64,000 nucleotides of DNA from Sinotaia quadrata (taxonomy: Eukaryota; Mollusca; Gastropoda; Architaenioglossa; Viviparidae): assembly GCA_028829895.1 (NCBI GenBank), contig CM054178.1:65750335-65814334 (forward strand), in the 5' to 3' direction. Within the stretch, counting starts at the first letter, position 1; each line of letters begins with the position of its first letter. Shown piece by piece: positions 35,766-46,790 of the stretch. A program made the position numbers and the translations under genes. The notes under the pieces are model-generated. The model saw only the letters and a program-made list of their open reading frames with translations. It had not been told where the DNA came from and made no database searches.

Positions 35766-36412
35766 GAATATTATAGAATATTAGTCTGGCACTAGAATTT
35801 TTTATTCACAGATTGGATGCAATGGATCTTTGGAGAGTTACAGGAATGTGCTGAGAGTTAATATTTATATAAAATACGTATGCTTACTCCTATGACGCAT
35901 GACATGACCCCCCCCCCAAACAACTGGCATTGTAAATGAAACAACAAATAAAATGCACTCTTACATAGTCACAGGCACCCGCATACACACACCACACAAA
36001 TCACACGTGACAACACCAACAAAACAAATAAAAAAACCCAAAACATAAATTCGCACTTCATAATTCTTATGATCTACAGCCATATGAGAAAATATGTGGG
36101 AAGGAGCGAAAATAATACATTTCACGGTGCAGAACCTCATTCCAGAGCCATGACGTCATTATGACGCAATCAGATGTTCTGTCTTATTTAAAGGTGCACA
36201 AGCTATTGTATTCAAAGTGTGCAAATATATTATATATATTGAAAAAATAACGCCTCAGTGTATTAAACCACAGACTTCGTGTAGTTAGAAAGTGACTCAT
36301 AAAAGCGAAAAATCAATTTTCTGAAACACTATTCATGAAACAAACTTATATTATTCCTTTTCCCACGACTTCCGTTTGACTGTCGGTTATGAACCGAGGT
36401 ATCGGAATCTTA
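35766..36412. other. No gene seen; 3' flank of the LINE
   Basis: C-run near 35910, CA/CAAA-rich stretch 35935-36050, TGACGTCA at 36151-36158. The last 60 bases before 36413 may be the 3' untranslated part of the LINE; no poly-A tail or target duplication was identified. Confidence 0.4.
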
Positions 36413-36721
36413 CTAAGATTCTGGGAGAACCAAGGTTTTACGGAGGATGTGAGCATTTCCGAGGAGGGCTGCTTTTAGCAGTGGGGCGAGTCTGTGTTGT
36501 ATAGGTAATTTATTCAGATATCTTCCCACTTCAGGTGCTATGTTGCCCAAAGCTCCTATCACTACAGGTGCTACCTGTGCTTTTACATTCCACAGTCTCT
36601 GGATTTTTAATCTAAGATCCTGATATTTTTCTATGTTTTCTCTTTCTTTTGTTTTTATGTTTTTATCACTTGGAACAGCAATATCAATTATTGTTGCTGT
36701 TCTTATTGGACTTATTGACAA
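36413..36721 (-). pseudogene. LINE C-terminal tail (102 codons open)
   Basis: The longest intact piece of the element. It contains TATIIDIAVPSDKN, KYQDLRLKIQRLWNV, PVVIGALGNI and LLGNAHILRKTL, all in the expected order for the C-terminal tail of this LINE type, and ends at a stop at the usual place. Confidence 0.87.
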
Positions 36722-36763
36722 CTACAATATCGGGTCTTCGTGCAGGAATCACTCGATCCATCT

Positions 36764-36990
36764 TTATTTCAAAATCCCACAGTATTTTGACTTCTTTTCA
36801 ACGACTGCTTCCGGTTGGTGCATCCATGCTCTTTCTGGGGTTTTTACTCCATAGTTCTCATATAGATTTTTATGTAGGATTTTTGCCACTTCGTTGTGTC
36901 TTTTGGTGTATTCTGTTCCAGCCAGAAACTTACATCCAGATAGTATATGTTCTTCTGTTTCATCCATGCCTTTGCAGATTCTGAATAAGG
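36764..36990 (-). pseudogene. LINE zinc-knuckle segment
   Basis: The frame reads FRICKGMDETEEHILSGC, then TEYTKRHNEVAKILHKNL. Related elements have C-x2-C ... ET-x2-H-x4-C here. The second Cys, the His and the last Cys are present, but the position of the first Cys is Phe. A frameshift separates it from the preceding KTKIMKI piece. Confidence 0.8.
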
Positions 36991-37500
36991 AATCATTAGA
37001 ATTTTCATGATTTTGGTTTTGTGTGACTTCGCATTTAGGGCTTGATCGTATGCTCCTGTTATTAGTGCTTCTGTTTCTGCTTTTAAACCTGCTCTTTTTT
37101 TAACCATCTGATTGTTGATTGTTTTGTTGATAATTCATCAGCTTGTCGCACATACTTACCATAGACAGGTATTTGGCTTCGTCTATTTGCAAATGTCTGT
37201 TTTGCTGTTTTTTTTTTTTTACCACGTTTCTTTGCCTGTTTCTGGGGCTTGGTATAATCCACTCATCTTTATTGTTAGTCCAGATATATTCCCTCAGGCC
37301 TGTAACTTCTTTAATGACCTCTTTGATTTTCTTGAGTTCTCAGCCTCCCATTTTCCGAGATGCGTATAGTCTATCTAATTTGCTTTTGGATTTAGGGCTT
37401 TATGAATTGTGAATAGTTTTCCTGTTTTTCGATCTAGTTCATTTATTTCATTGTTGTCCAATATATAATGCCTCCAGTGTAGCTAATGACAGGTATTGCG
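36990..37500 (-). pseudogene. LINE post-RT segment
   Basis: Pieces in two or more frames: ISYTGGIIYWTT (about 37440-37500), ELDRKTGKLFTIHKALNPK (about 37385-37435), a RLYASRKMGG-like piece, then IPVYGKYVRQADELSTKQST and LKAETEALITGAYDQALN (about 37010-37180). A run of A's on the coding strand (complement of 37208-37220) lies inside a lysine-rich part and may be an indel hotspot. Confidence 0.8.
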
Positions 37501-37513
37501 TAAGGGGCTTGCA

Positions 37514-37910
37514 TTTTATTAGTGGGCCTTCTGTTGTTTGATCTTGCCTTTTCGAATGTCAAATTGTAGGCCTTCTGTTGTTTGATCTTGCCTTTTCGAA
37601 TGTCAAATTGTAGGCCTTCTGTTGTTTCATCTTGCCTTTTCCGATGTCAAATTGTAGGCTTTCTGTTGTTTGATCTTGCCTTTTCGAATGTCAAATTATA
37701 GGCCTTCTGTTATTTGATCTTGCCTTTTCCAATGTCAAATTGTAGGCCTTCTGTTGTTTGATCTTGCCTTTTCGAATGTCAAATTATAGGCCTTCTGTTA
37801 TTTGATCTTGCCTTTTCCAATGTCAAATTGTAGGCCTTCTGTTGTTTGATCTTGCCTTTTCCGATGTCAAATTGTAGGCCTTCTGTTGTTTGATCTTGCC
37901 TTTCTGGACG
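37514..37910. repeat. 44-bp tandem expansion inside the LINE, about 9 copies
   Basis: GGCCTTCTGTTGTTTGATCT then TGCCTTTTCGAATGTCAAATTGTA at exact 44-bp spacing (for example 37525 and 37569). Copies differ at a few positions (TCGAATG, TCCGATG, TCCAATG). On the minus strand one frame reads a KGKIKQQKAYN-type stretch, which fits the basic segment after the YxDD box in this LINE. So the array seems to be an amplified piece of the element's own coding sequence. 44 is not a multiple of three, so the frame is destroyed. Confidence 0.85.
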
Positions 37911-37954
37911 ATAATCTGCCACATTTCTCAAAACCGAATTTCATTACACATCTT

Positions 37955-38076
37955 GACAGTATTGATCAGCGAATTGATATTATGTTCATTTTTATCATAA
38001 AGCTTTAGAACGTCTATATAGAGTAAATGACTAATAATATGCCCTGATTTCACTTTGTACCCTAATTCTGTTTTCT
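37955..38076 (-). pseudogene. RT palm fragment with altered YxDD box
   Basis: The frame reads TELGYKVKSGHIISHLLYID followed by VLKLYDKNEH and NSLINTVK. This is the region around the catalytic motif of LINE reverse transcriptases, usually F/Y-x-D-D-x-K-L-Y. Codons at 38009-38020 give Tyr-Ile-Asp-Val, so the second catalytic aspartate is replaced. A TAG lies just before the fragment, at about 38075-38077. Confidence 0.82.
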
Positions 38077-38079
38077 AAA

Positions 38080-38960
<881 letters not shown>

Positions 38961-39044
38961 AACAACTCTTCAGGAATTGTGTTGACATCATCAACATAGA
39001 TCCGCTTCTTTGACGTCGAGAATTGCACGTGAGAATCCATAACC

Positions 39045-39210
39045 TTCACCGGAGATGGCATCCCTGTGTGCTGTATCTATGGAGATGGCACCCCGTCTGT
39101 GCTGTTTGTATGGAGGTGACACCAAGCGTGTGCAATATGTATGGAGGTATCCCGTGTGTGCTGTATGTATAGAGATGAAACCCCCGTGTGTACTGTATGT
39201 ATAATGTTTA
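39045..39210. repeat. About 36-42 bp degenerate repeat, 4 copies
   Basis: GGAGATGGCA(T/C)CCC, GTGTGCTGTATGTAT recurs with substitutions. Confidence 0.75.
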
Positions 39211-39504
39211 CTGTTTTTGCAGTCTGTCTTGTGCTGTTACAGTATAGTGTATATATAAATATATGTTCATAGATAGATACTTAGATAAATATGACTTTAT
39301 ACTGTAATGACCCAAAATTGCATATACATGACATTATACAGTAGCATGACAAGATTGTATACACATTTGATATTACGATGTAAGGCGAAATAGACTTTAC
39401 AAATATTCTACGTTCTAATATGAAAAAGTGTTTGGACAATAAAAATCTACCTATGCAATCGTCATGGGTACATGATAAGACTTAATTCTTAGTGAGCAAA
39501 ATTA

Positions 39505-39645
39505 GAGATGTTTACTGATTTTGCAATTTGTCTTATATCGTTACAATATGGCGTATACTGATTTTACAATCTGTCTTGTGTCGTTATAACATGATGTTTA
39601 CTGTATTTGCAATTTGTCTTGTGTCGTTATAGTATGATGTTTTCT
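39505..39645. repeat. About 45-bp repeat, 3 copies
   Basis: TTTACTG(A/T)TTTTGCAATTTG, TCTTGTGTCGTTAT recurs. A diverged fourth copy lies apart at about 39208-39245. Confidence 0.8.
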
Positions 39646-40256
39646 GTGTATGCAACCGTTGGTCAATGCTGTGCAATGTCACATGATGTACACAAATCCT
39701 TGATGTATCAAATATTTGGTTAATATAAATAGTAGCACTAAGATTGAAAAGTGTGTATATGTATGTGTGTCTGTGAGAGTGTGTGTATGAGAGAGTATAT
39801 ATGTGTGCTTGTGTGTAATACCTGGATACTACTGAATCAAAGTATGGCACTGTTTTTTTTATTGTATCAAGCGTTCGAAGTTTACCATTAATTATTGGAC
39901 GACGCCATTATGACATGCAAATGTGCCTCTAAAAACGAGAGTGAGAACACATCATACTAGACCAAAGCGATTTGTCTCCCCTTATATATGAGGAGATGCA
40001 CTCTGTCATTCTCCATCGGTCTACTCTTGAACGCTTATTATTTTCATTCAATGTTCATTTGTGTGGATACGTGTTGTTCATCACTTAAATTTATATCTTC
40101 GCTATAAGGCATTTTAAATAAAGTATACATGATGCCTAAGGGCAGGTAAATATCTTTAGTGTCCTAACCAGTAACCTGTGCAACATTCATACAGAAAAGT
40201 CTGACAACAAACGCAGTAGAAGCATCAAAGGCAGTAGCAATAACTAAATATTCGTC
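39646..40256. other. No gene recognised
   Basis: GT/GA-rich bit at 39750-39815. An octamer-like ATGCAAAT lies near 39916. Otherwise featureless. Confidence 0.45.
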
Positions 40257-40700
40257 GAACAATTACAACACACAGGAACCAACAACAACCAAGTTATAAT
40301 CAACAGCAAGCAACTAGCAGCTAACAGTAACCAACAGCAAGCAAATAATAACAAACAACTACCACCAACAAACGACAACTACCAACAAAGAGTTAACAAC
40401 CAACAACAACCAGCAGCAAACAACAATCACAACAAGCTACTAGCAACACAATTTGTAAACTAAAAGTAAACAACTAACAGCAACCAGCAGCAAACAACAA
40501 TCACAACAAGCAACTAGCAACACAATTTGTAAACTAAAAGTAAACAACTAACAGCAACCAGCAGCAAACAACAACCACAACAAGCAACTAGCAAAACAAT
40601 TTGTAAACTAAAAGTAAACAACTAACAACAACCAGCAGCAACCAGCAGCCAGTAACATACAGCACCCTACAACAAGCAGCACACTGATAACAACCACCAT
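40257..40700. repeat. CAA-rich tract with a 74-bp tandem repeat
   Basis: The whole stretch is built of CAA, CAG and AACAAC words. Within it ATTTGTAAACTAAAAGTAAA starts at 40451, 40525 and 40599 (74 bp apart), joined by ACTAACAGCAACCAGCAGC. Confidence 0.93.
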
Positions 40701-41904
40701 ATGGAACACGAAAAACAAATAATAAAGTAAATATTGCCAACAACATTAACAAGCAAAAAGTAAAAAGAAACCAGTCACCACCACGACACATAATTAATTG
40801 CAAATAACAAGAAAAAAAACATGAAATCGTGAACGGGCTGTTGCTGTCAATCCAAATGCTGCAATCTACATTTCAAAATTAGGAATGTATTTTGCCATCA
40901 GTCCAGGGCTTAAAACCATTCTTTTCTTGCCTGCAAGCGAAATGGCTGTCCAGAGGAAGGCGTGCAGCTGGAAGCATTGCCGATGCTAGGGAAACCAAAG
41001 GAGTGGTCGTCATGTCTACTTGACGGCCATGGAACGTGTCATCGACCGGATCTGTTGTCTCCATGAGGTAAAAAAAAAGAAAATTAAAGATAAAAAAGGT
41101 CGCAGAAATACAGGCGTACGGATCAGCAGTTGTGGCTGTGCTACATATTTTGGATGAACATGTTGTGGTTCCCCATTTTCCACTACTTATATGACAGATT
41201 ATGAAAAAAGATATTTACGTCGGACTCAAACACATGATAAACTGCTACTGTCACGGGTCTAATATGATGAAAAACTATTTACATCGATCTTAAGAGCAGA
41301 TGATTCTCTTTGCAATATCTGTGTTTGAACTCCACGGAAATAGCTTTATGATATGTGTGTTCGAGTCCCATGTCAATGACTTAACATCAACTATGTTTGA
41401 GCTCCAAACTCAGATGATAAGATACTAATAAGGGGTTCAAACACAGATGTTAAGCTACTGACATTGGGCTCAAACACACATATTATAAAGATATTTCCGT
41501 GGGGTTCAAACACAGATATTGCAAAGATATTTACCTGGGCTTACATTGTGTCTTAATATCGTTAACTATTTTACTTTGTTTACTTCAAACTAACACCTTA
41601 ACTGTGCCCCTTTTGCGGCCTCACTGGGTTTGGTAACCGATGCAGTATAAAGGATTTTTACTTACAGTGAAGTAAAAAAAATAAATAAATAAACTGCTCA
41701 ATCATTCAAAATTTAAAAATAATCAGAAAACATATTCTTTTGATTGAAGATATTAGTTAGACGGAACAATCTATATCAGATACTATATTGCAATAAATTA
41801 GGAAATTTATGTCATAGACATTTTTCTTTTGACAAAAAAACAGCAAGTAATGTTTGCGTTGAACTTATATTGACATGTTGCACATTGTCATCGATTTCTG
41901 AATA
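40701..41904. other. No gene seen; weak decayed repeat
   Basis: From 41210 to 41540, words like GGGTTCAAACACAGAT and AAGATATTTAC recur in diverged form at roughly 60 bp. The minus-strand ORFs at 40588-40803 and 40879-41064 have no recognisable domain. Confidence 0.45.
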
Positions 41905-42300
41905 ATGCTTCCTAATGGAGTTTGCCGTTATAGTCGACAATTCTTTAATTGGTGATAATGGAGTTTGCCTATTATAGTCGACAATTCTTTAATTTGTGAT
42001 AATGGAGTTTGCCTATTATAGTCGACAATTCTTTAATTGGTGATAATGGAGTTTGGCTATTATAGTCGACAATTCTTTAATTGGTGCTAACGGGGTCTAT
42101 TAATTACAGTTGATAATTCATTAGTTGTTGCTATTGGGGTTTGATAGTTATAGTCAGTAATTCTTTAATTGTTGCTAAACGGGGTTTGTTAAATATAGCC
42201 AACAATTCTTGTTACTAAAGGGTTTTGATAGTTATAGTTGATAATTGTTTAATTGCTGCTAATGGGGGTTTGTTATTTATAGGCGATAATTATTTAACTA
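41905..42300. repeat. 44-bp minisatellite, about 8 copies
   Basis: GATAATGGAGTTTGCCTATT, ATAGTCGACAATTCTTTAAT; three central copies at 41954, 41998 and 42042 are almost identical. The later copies are diverged (TGCTAACGGGGTCT, TGCTAAACGGGGTTTG). Confidence 0.9.
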
Positions 42301-42999
42301 TTGATAATTGAGTTGTTCACAGATGCCGACGGTTTCTGTTCATCTGTTGCTAATAGTGCTTATAAATTATATAAATTATTGTATTTAACTGTTGCTTTTG
42401 GAATTTGTTAATAGTTTCTGTTTCGTTGCAGAGAAAAAGGGACTGTTAATAATTACTGATAACTTTTTAAAAAAAAGGGTAATTAATGACGTGTCAATTG
42501 ATGCTTATGAAGTTCATGAAGTCTCTACGGCTGTTGATTGTTGCAGATGTCTCCTGCTGATCGCGTGGCTATTGAAGTCTTTTAATTGTTGCCGATGTCG
42601 TCCGTTTAGGTTTTGTGAATGGCTTCTTATCACTACAGATGACTCACTTTGTTGCAAATTGCCTTTCTTCTATTGTAAATGCCTTCACTTTTCTTCTATT
42701 GTAAATGACGTCACTTTTTTCTCTTGTTAATGACATCTATAGTACCGTATGCTGCAAGAACTTTCGATTAGTTATTATTTTCACAGTAAAACAGTTTTAT
42801 TATTTGAGTTCTCTCGTTTGAAACTTAATTCTGTTTTTGGTTTTCGTGTGACATTTAATCTAGGTCAGCCATAGATAAGAATAAATCCGTATGAAATGAG
42901 TAATTCCCATTCTTAGAAACAAGACTGCAAAATTTGAACTTTCAGCGATTTGTATAAATGCATTTATTTCTGTATTGAAAGTCAATATTTTAAAAAGAA
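42301..42999. other. No gene seen
   Basis: Loose TTGTTGC(C/A)GATGTC words suggest further decay of the preceding array to about 42600. The ORF at 42392-42730 (112 codons) is Cys/Phe-rich without a known motif. TGACGTCA at 42706-42713 is followed by CTTTTTT. Confidence 0.4.
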
Positions 43000-43138
43000 A
43001 TCAGAGCTCTCGTTCATTTGCGAGACTGACTTCTCACCATAGCAACATAACTTTTGACGCCACGACGTGCAATTACAAGCCGCATGCGCTGTCCGTCACA
43101 TTGTCTTGCGCTAAACGCGTGGTTTGAAAAAATGAAAC
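43000..43138 (+). promoter_or_regulatory. Candidate promoter upstream of the THAP remnant
   Basis: A CpG-bearing island in an AT-rich region. It contains CCATAGCAAC (RFX/X-box-like), GACGCCACGACGTG and CCGCATGCGCTG (NRF1-like). It ends where the THAP reading frame begins. Motif calls are by eye; promoter activity is an inference. Confidence 0.35.
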
Positions 43139-43386
43139 AAGGTTAAATATTGCAGTGCAAAAGGCTTCACAGACAGCGGAGAAACTAAAAATATTCATTT
43201 TTTTTACATTTACCAAAGATCACACATTTGGAAAAAAAGTGGATTACAAAGCTGAAAAGAGAAAACTGTCATTCGACAGTACTTAAAGTAGTGTATAGCG
43301 AGCACTTCCAAGAAGAAGACTGTGAAATGCAAAGCAGACAGTCTTTTCGGGACATTTTAGCAATGGCAGTAATAATAAATAAATAA
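43139..43386 (+). pseudogene. Degraded THAP-domain (C2CH zinc finger) reading frame
   Basis: Frame one reads KVKYCSAKGFTDSGETKNIHFF (here split: KVKYCSAKGF, TDSGETKNIHFF). After one frameshift in the T-run at 43198-43205 it continues HLPKITHLEKKWITKLKREN and then VVYSEHFQEEDCEM to a stop at 43384. THAP domains are DNA-binding C2CH fingers found in P-element transposases and many animal nuclear proteins, starting M-V-x-C-x-A and containing F-P-K, K-K-W, K-R-x-N and V-C-S-x-H-F. First Cys, Pro, Trp and His-Phe are present. The second Cys is Phe, the third is Tyr and the initiator position is Lys (AAG). Loss of two zinc ligands plus the frameshift indicates a pseudogene or transposon remnant. 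Confidence 0.62.
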
Positions 43387-43545
43387 TCCTCTTAAAAATA
43401 TTAAAGTTGTTTTATCAACAAAAATATTTAATGATTGGGTGTTATTTATTTTTTGTTGTTTATCTGAAGCAATAATATAACTGATAATACAAGCAAGGTA
43501 TGGACAACTTTTCTATATGCGTAAATATTGGGTCCTGAATTTATA

Positions 43546-43707
43546 AACAAATTTAAGCATAAATAATTTCGTTGACTATTTATTTTTATATTTTATTCCA
43601 AGGAAAATGTGGTTTTAAAAATAGTTACAAATTTAAGCATAAATAATTTTGTTGACTATTTATTTCTATATTTTATTCCAAGGAAAATATGGTTTTAAAA
43701 ATAGTTA
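43546..43707. repeat. 80-bp tandem duplication
   Basis: CAAATTTAAGCATAAATAAT starts at 43548 and 43628. The copies share TTCCAAGGAAAATGTGG-like sequence and differ at three or four bases. Confidence 0.95.
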
Positions 43708-44277
43708 CCGATTAAACCAATATTATGGTAAGAAAACTTTGCAATTTGTATAAAAAAAATAAAATTTTGTAAGCAAATATCTGGCTGCACCTTGTTGCAT
43801 GATTCTTTTGATCTCAGTTTTAAGACAAGGGAATATGTTTGTTCTTCCTGTTTTCATTAAAAAATGTTAAAACAAAATGTTAAACATGGTACATTGCTCA
43901 ACTGCTAATTCTTTTTATAAACTTAATTATGATGATATATAATTTTTTAAAATTGTAATTGGTTTGCAAAATTGGCTTTCAAACTAAACCTCTGCAACCC
44001 AGCTGCCATATGCACTTATCTGGCATTAAAGTTTGATCAATATGCTTATCATCATATATACAGAGTAAATTAACTATCACTTAATCAAGTGTTGTTTAAT
44101 TACTTATAAATATGTGATTTAATATAAAAAATCTATGAATAAGATGCTTCATATATTAAATATATATTCATAAAACCCTTATCATCACCTTTCAATCTGA
44201 ATTTGTGTGAATGCATTTTATTACGTCGGTGATTGCTTGTGTGTTAATTGCATCGTAATATTTTACTGTATTTACTG
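43708..44277. other. AT-rich sequence, nothing recognised
   Basis: No gene, array or mobile-element feature seen. Confidence 0.5.
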
Positions 44278-44535
44278 TCACATTACTTGTAACACTTTTC
44301 ATAACATAAATGTATATGACAACTTTTCTTGTATAGATAAAGTCATTACTTGTAACACTTTTCATAACATAAATGTATATGACAACTTTTCTTGTATAGA
44401 TAAAGTCATTACTTGTAACACTTTTCATAACATAAATGTATATGACAACTTTTCTTGAATAGATAACGTAGATAACGTCATTACTTGTAACACTTTTCAT
44501 AAGATAAATGTATGTGACAAATTTTCTTGGACAGA
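44278..44535. repeat. 63-bp minisatellite, 4 copies
   Basis: CATTACTTGTAACACTTTTC starts at 44281, 44344 and 44407, then after a 9-bp insertion (GATAACGTA) near 44479. 63 bp is 21 codons, so ORFs run through it on both strands (44192-44500 minus, 44207-44458 plus). Confidence 0.95.
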
Positions 44536-45499
44536 TAACGTCATTACTCTAGCCAGTACCTGGAAAAAGTGAAGTGTTTATTTTCTACTTTTTCCTTTAT
44601 TAGGTAAATCCATTAGACTTTGATTATTATTATTATACATCTGTCAAAACTACTTGTGTACAAATGAATAGTTGAAGTAACTTGATCATAATTAAATATT
44701 TTACTTTACAGTTTATGGTTTCATAATACTGCATATAAGCAAAATTATAGAATTTTGTTTCACAAATTATACCACCACTAATAAGGTGGCAAAATTGGGA
44801 TTTTTCCCTCGTGAATTCATTTTGTTTTGCTAACTATACTTAATTGTTACTTTAGATCATGCACACACAATATAATAATAATTGTAATAGTAATATTAAT
44901 AAGAAGAAATGCAAATATTTAAGCTTTATAAGACTGTCCAACTATTAAATTAAAAATAACATTGGCCATTAATTGTTAAATTTAAAAGCTTTTCATTAAC
45001 AATACTAAATAAATAAAAGAGTACACACACATACACAAAAATAAACACACATAACACTTATACAGACATTCATGCACAAACTTGCAAATATATATAGAAT
45101 CTCTCTACTAGTAGGTAAAGAAATAAAACTTATGTTATATATATTTATAATATGAATAATAATCACTCACTTAAAAACAAGACTATACTGCTATTCTCTA
45201 TATTGTTAAACATTAGAAAATAAAGTAATTTTAAATTATATACATACTGATAATTACTTATTTAAAACATAACTATACTGCTATTCTCTAAATGTTAGTA
45301 CAGATCATTAATACTATCACTAATAGTAATAAATATTGGTAGTAAATGTAATATATATAATGACAATTACAAGACTGTTCGTAAAAGCTTTCGTCATTCA
45401 TTTTAATAATAGTTAGAAATATGTCTATGAGCTTAACGATGTTTACAAATGTATAACATGTAGTACAGTACTTTATATATTATCAGAAAAATATCTTAC
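44536..45499. other. AT-rich; loose decayed repeat
   Basis: ACTATACTGCTATTCTCTA occurs twice (near 45183 and 45268, about 85 bp apart) with TAATTACTTA words. If the exon at 45500 is real, this would be its intron. Confidence 0.45.
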
Positions 45500-45690
45500 C
45501 AGACACAGTCATTGTGAGTCATTGTTTCCTCGGTATCTTCAGCAGCATTAGAAATGGTATGCGAACTACCATCAGATGAACTTTCCCTGTCATCAGAACG
45601 AATTGGATCGGAGTCGTGTACGGTGTACCAGAGAAAATTACATTGGCGGCCATTTGACCCCCTGCCTGACGTCACTTTTGCTTGCTTTTA
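45500..45690 (-). other. Possible exon with splice donor
   Basis: On the minus strand a frame is open for about 60 codons from a TAA near 45690 to a splice-donor-like CTG|GTAAGA with the intron starting at 45499. The frame is Asp/Ser/Glu-rich (for example DSDPIRSDDRESSSDGSSH and AAEDTEETMTHND), unlike the repeat-derived ORFs of the window. No in-frame ATG starts it; an ATGGCCGCC lies in another frame. TGACGTCA (45667-45674) is inside the same block, so it could also be a first exon or promoter. No partner exon was found. Confidence 0.25.
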
Positions 45691-45699
45691 CCCCAAGGG

Positions 45700-46039
45700 C
45701 TTGGGGATTGTGTACCTTAGTAATGGGACAAATCTCGATCACAAACTATATTTGACAGATTCCATTTCACTTGGTTTTTAAAGGGCAGACAATCTTGTTT
45801 ACAACCTTGATAATGAACAAAGAAATCACTGCTTGGTAACAATGCGAGTATTTTTTTTTTTAAAAGATGGCTGTAAACACATCTGTTTATCGATCTGTTG
45901 AAGATACCAAAACGGTATAACATGGCATTATTAATTATTTTTTCTTTTCTTGATTGTAGTACATAGTCCTGTTTCTTGGCCAATCATAAAACAAGGATAA
46001 AGGTTTAGCAGTGCTAGATTTCTGATCGATGGTTATAGT
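45700..46039. other. No gene recognised
   Basis: Single-copy sequence. The minus-strand ORF at 45717-45983 has no domain that I recognise. Confidence 0.45.
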
Positions 46040-46790
46040 TATTTAACTATCAACGACTTTTGACCTACAGCTCTAATTAGCTGAAAAGTGAACGGCCATT
46101 ATTTTCTGGCTAGTGAACAAGGGCTATAGTTAGTAGTCATCATCATCATCAAGTTAAATTTGGGACGTTTCCGGTTTATGTCGATTTCGCTTCAGAATCA
46201 ATATGGGATAGGTGTTGTGTTTAACAAACAACACTTCGAATGCTGCATTTTGATTTAGTTATTGAACGAGGGCTACAACTAGCAGTATGTGACTAGTGAA
46301 ATGACAGCTATCATCATCAGCATTTGACGAGTGGACGACGGCTATAAGTAACTGTACCGGTGTAGTGAACGTTCGCTATAACCAGCTTTTACTAGATTAT
46401 TGAACAATGCTTATTATCCTCTCTGCATGACTAGTGAGCGATAACTATAACAAGCTGTTCTTTACTAGTGAACGATGTCTATTACTAGCTCTTCTTTACT
46501 AGTGAAAGATGTCTATTTACTAGCTCTTCTTTACTAGTGAACGTTGTCTATTACTAACTCTTCTTTACTAGTGAACAATGGCTAACACTCAATGTAACTC
46601 ACTAGCGAACGACGCCCATAACTAGCGTTACCTAGCTAATAAACGATGGCTATAATCAGCTATGCTATGTTATTTAGCTAATGAATGATGGCTCTAATCA
46701 GCTATGCTATGTTATTTAGCTAATGAACCATGGCTATAATCAGCTATGCTATGTTATTTAGCGAGGATAAAATCAACAGGGTTTGAGAGT
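46040..46790. repeat. Decayed 36-45 bp array
   Basis: GAACGATGGCTATAA-type units with ACTAGTGAA or TTAGCTAATGAA occupy about 750 bp. Two inner blocks are homogeneous: TTACTAGTGAACGATGTCTA at about 36 bp (46470-46575) and CAGCTATGCTATGTTATTTA at about 45 bp (46655-46765). Confidence 0.82.

Larger units (their letters stand above)
36413..38076 (-). mobile_element. Broken non-LTR retrotransposon (LINE), C-terminal part of pol
   Basis: Read on the minus strand, consecutive pieces in shifting frames follow the order of one LINE polyprotein: the end of the reverse-transcriptase palm with the YxDD box, a post-RT segment with ELDRKTGKLFTIHKALNPK, a VYGKYVR ... LKAETEALI ... DQALN segment, a zinc-knuckle-like CKGMDETEEHILSGC, and a C-terminal KYQDLRLKIQRLW ... 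VGALG ... LLGNAHILRKTL tail ending at a stop. This order is known from a widespread invertebrate LINE group; I cannot assign the clade. At least four frameshifts, an altered catalytic box (YIDV), a lost first cysteine and a tandem expansion make it a pseudogene. The 5' side is cut off by an ATT microsatellite; no upstream RT, ORF1 or endonuclease is seen. Confidence 0.88.

Noticed and set aside
36633..37412. Plus-strand ORFs opposite the LINE
   Set aside because: They are antisense shadows of the decayed minus-strand LINE coding sequence.
44192..44500. ORFs on both strands over the 63-bp array
   Set aside because: 63 bp equals 21 codons and the unit lacks stops; both strands are open simultaneously.
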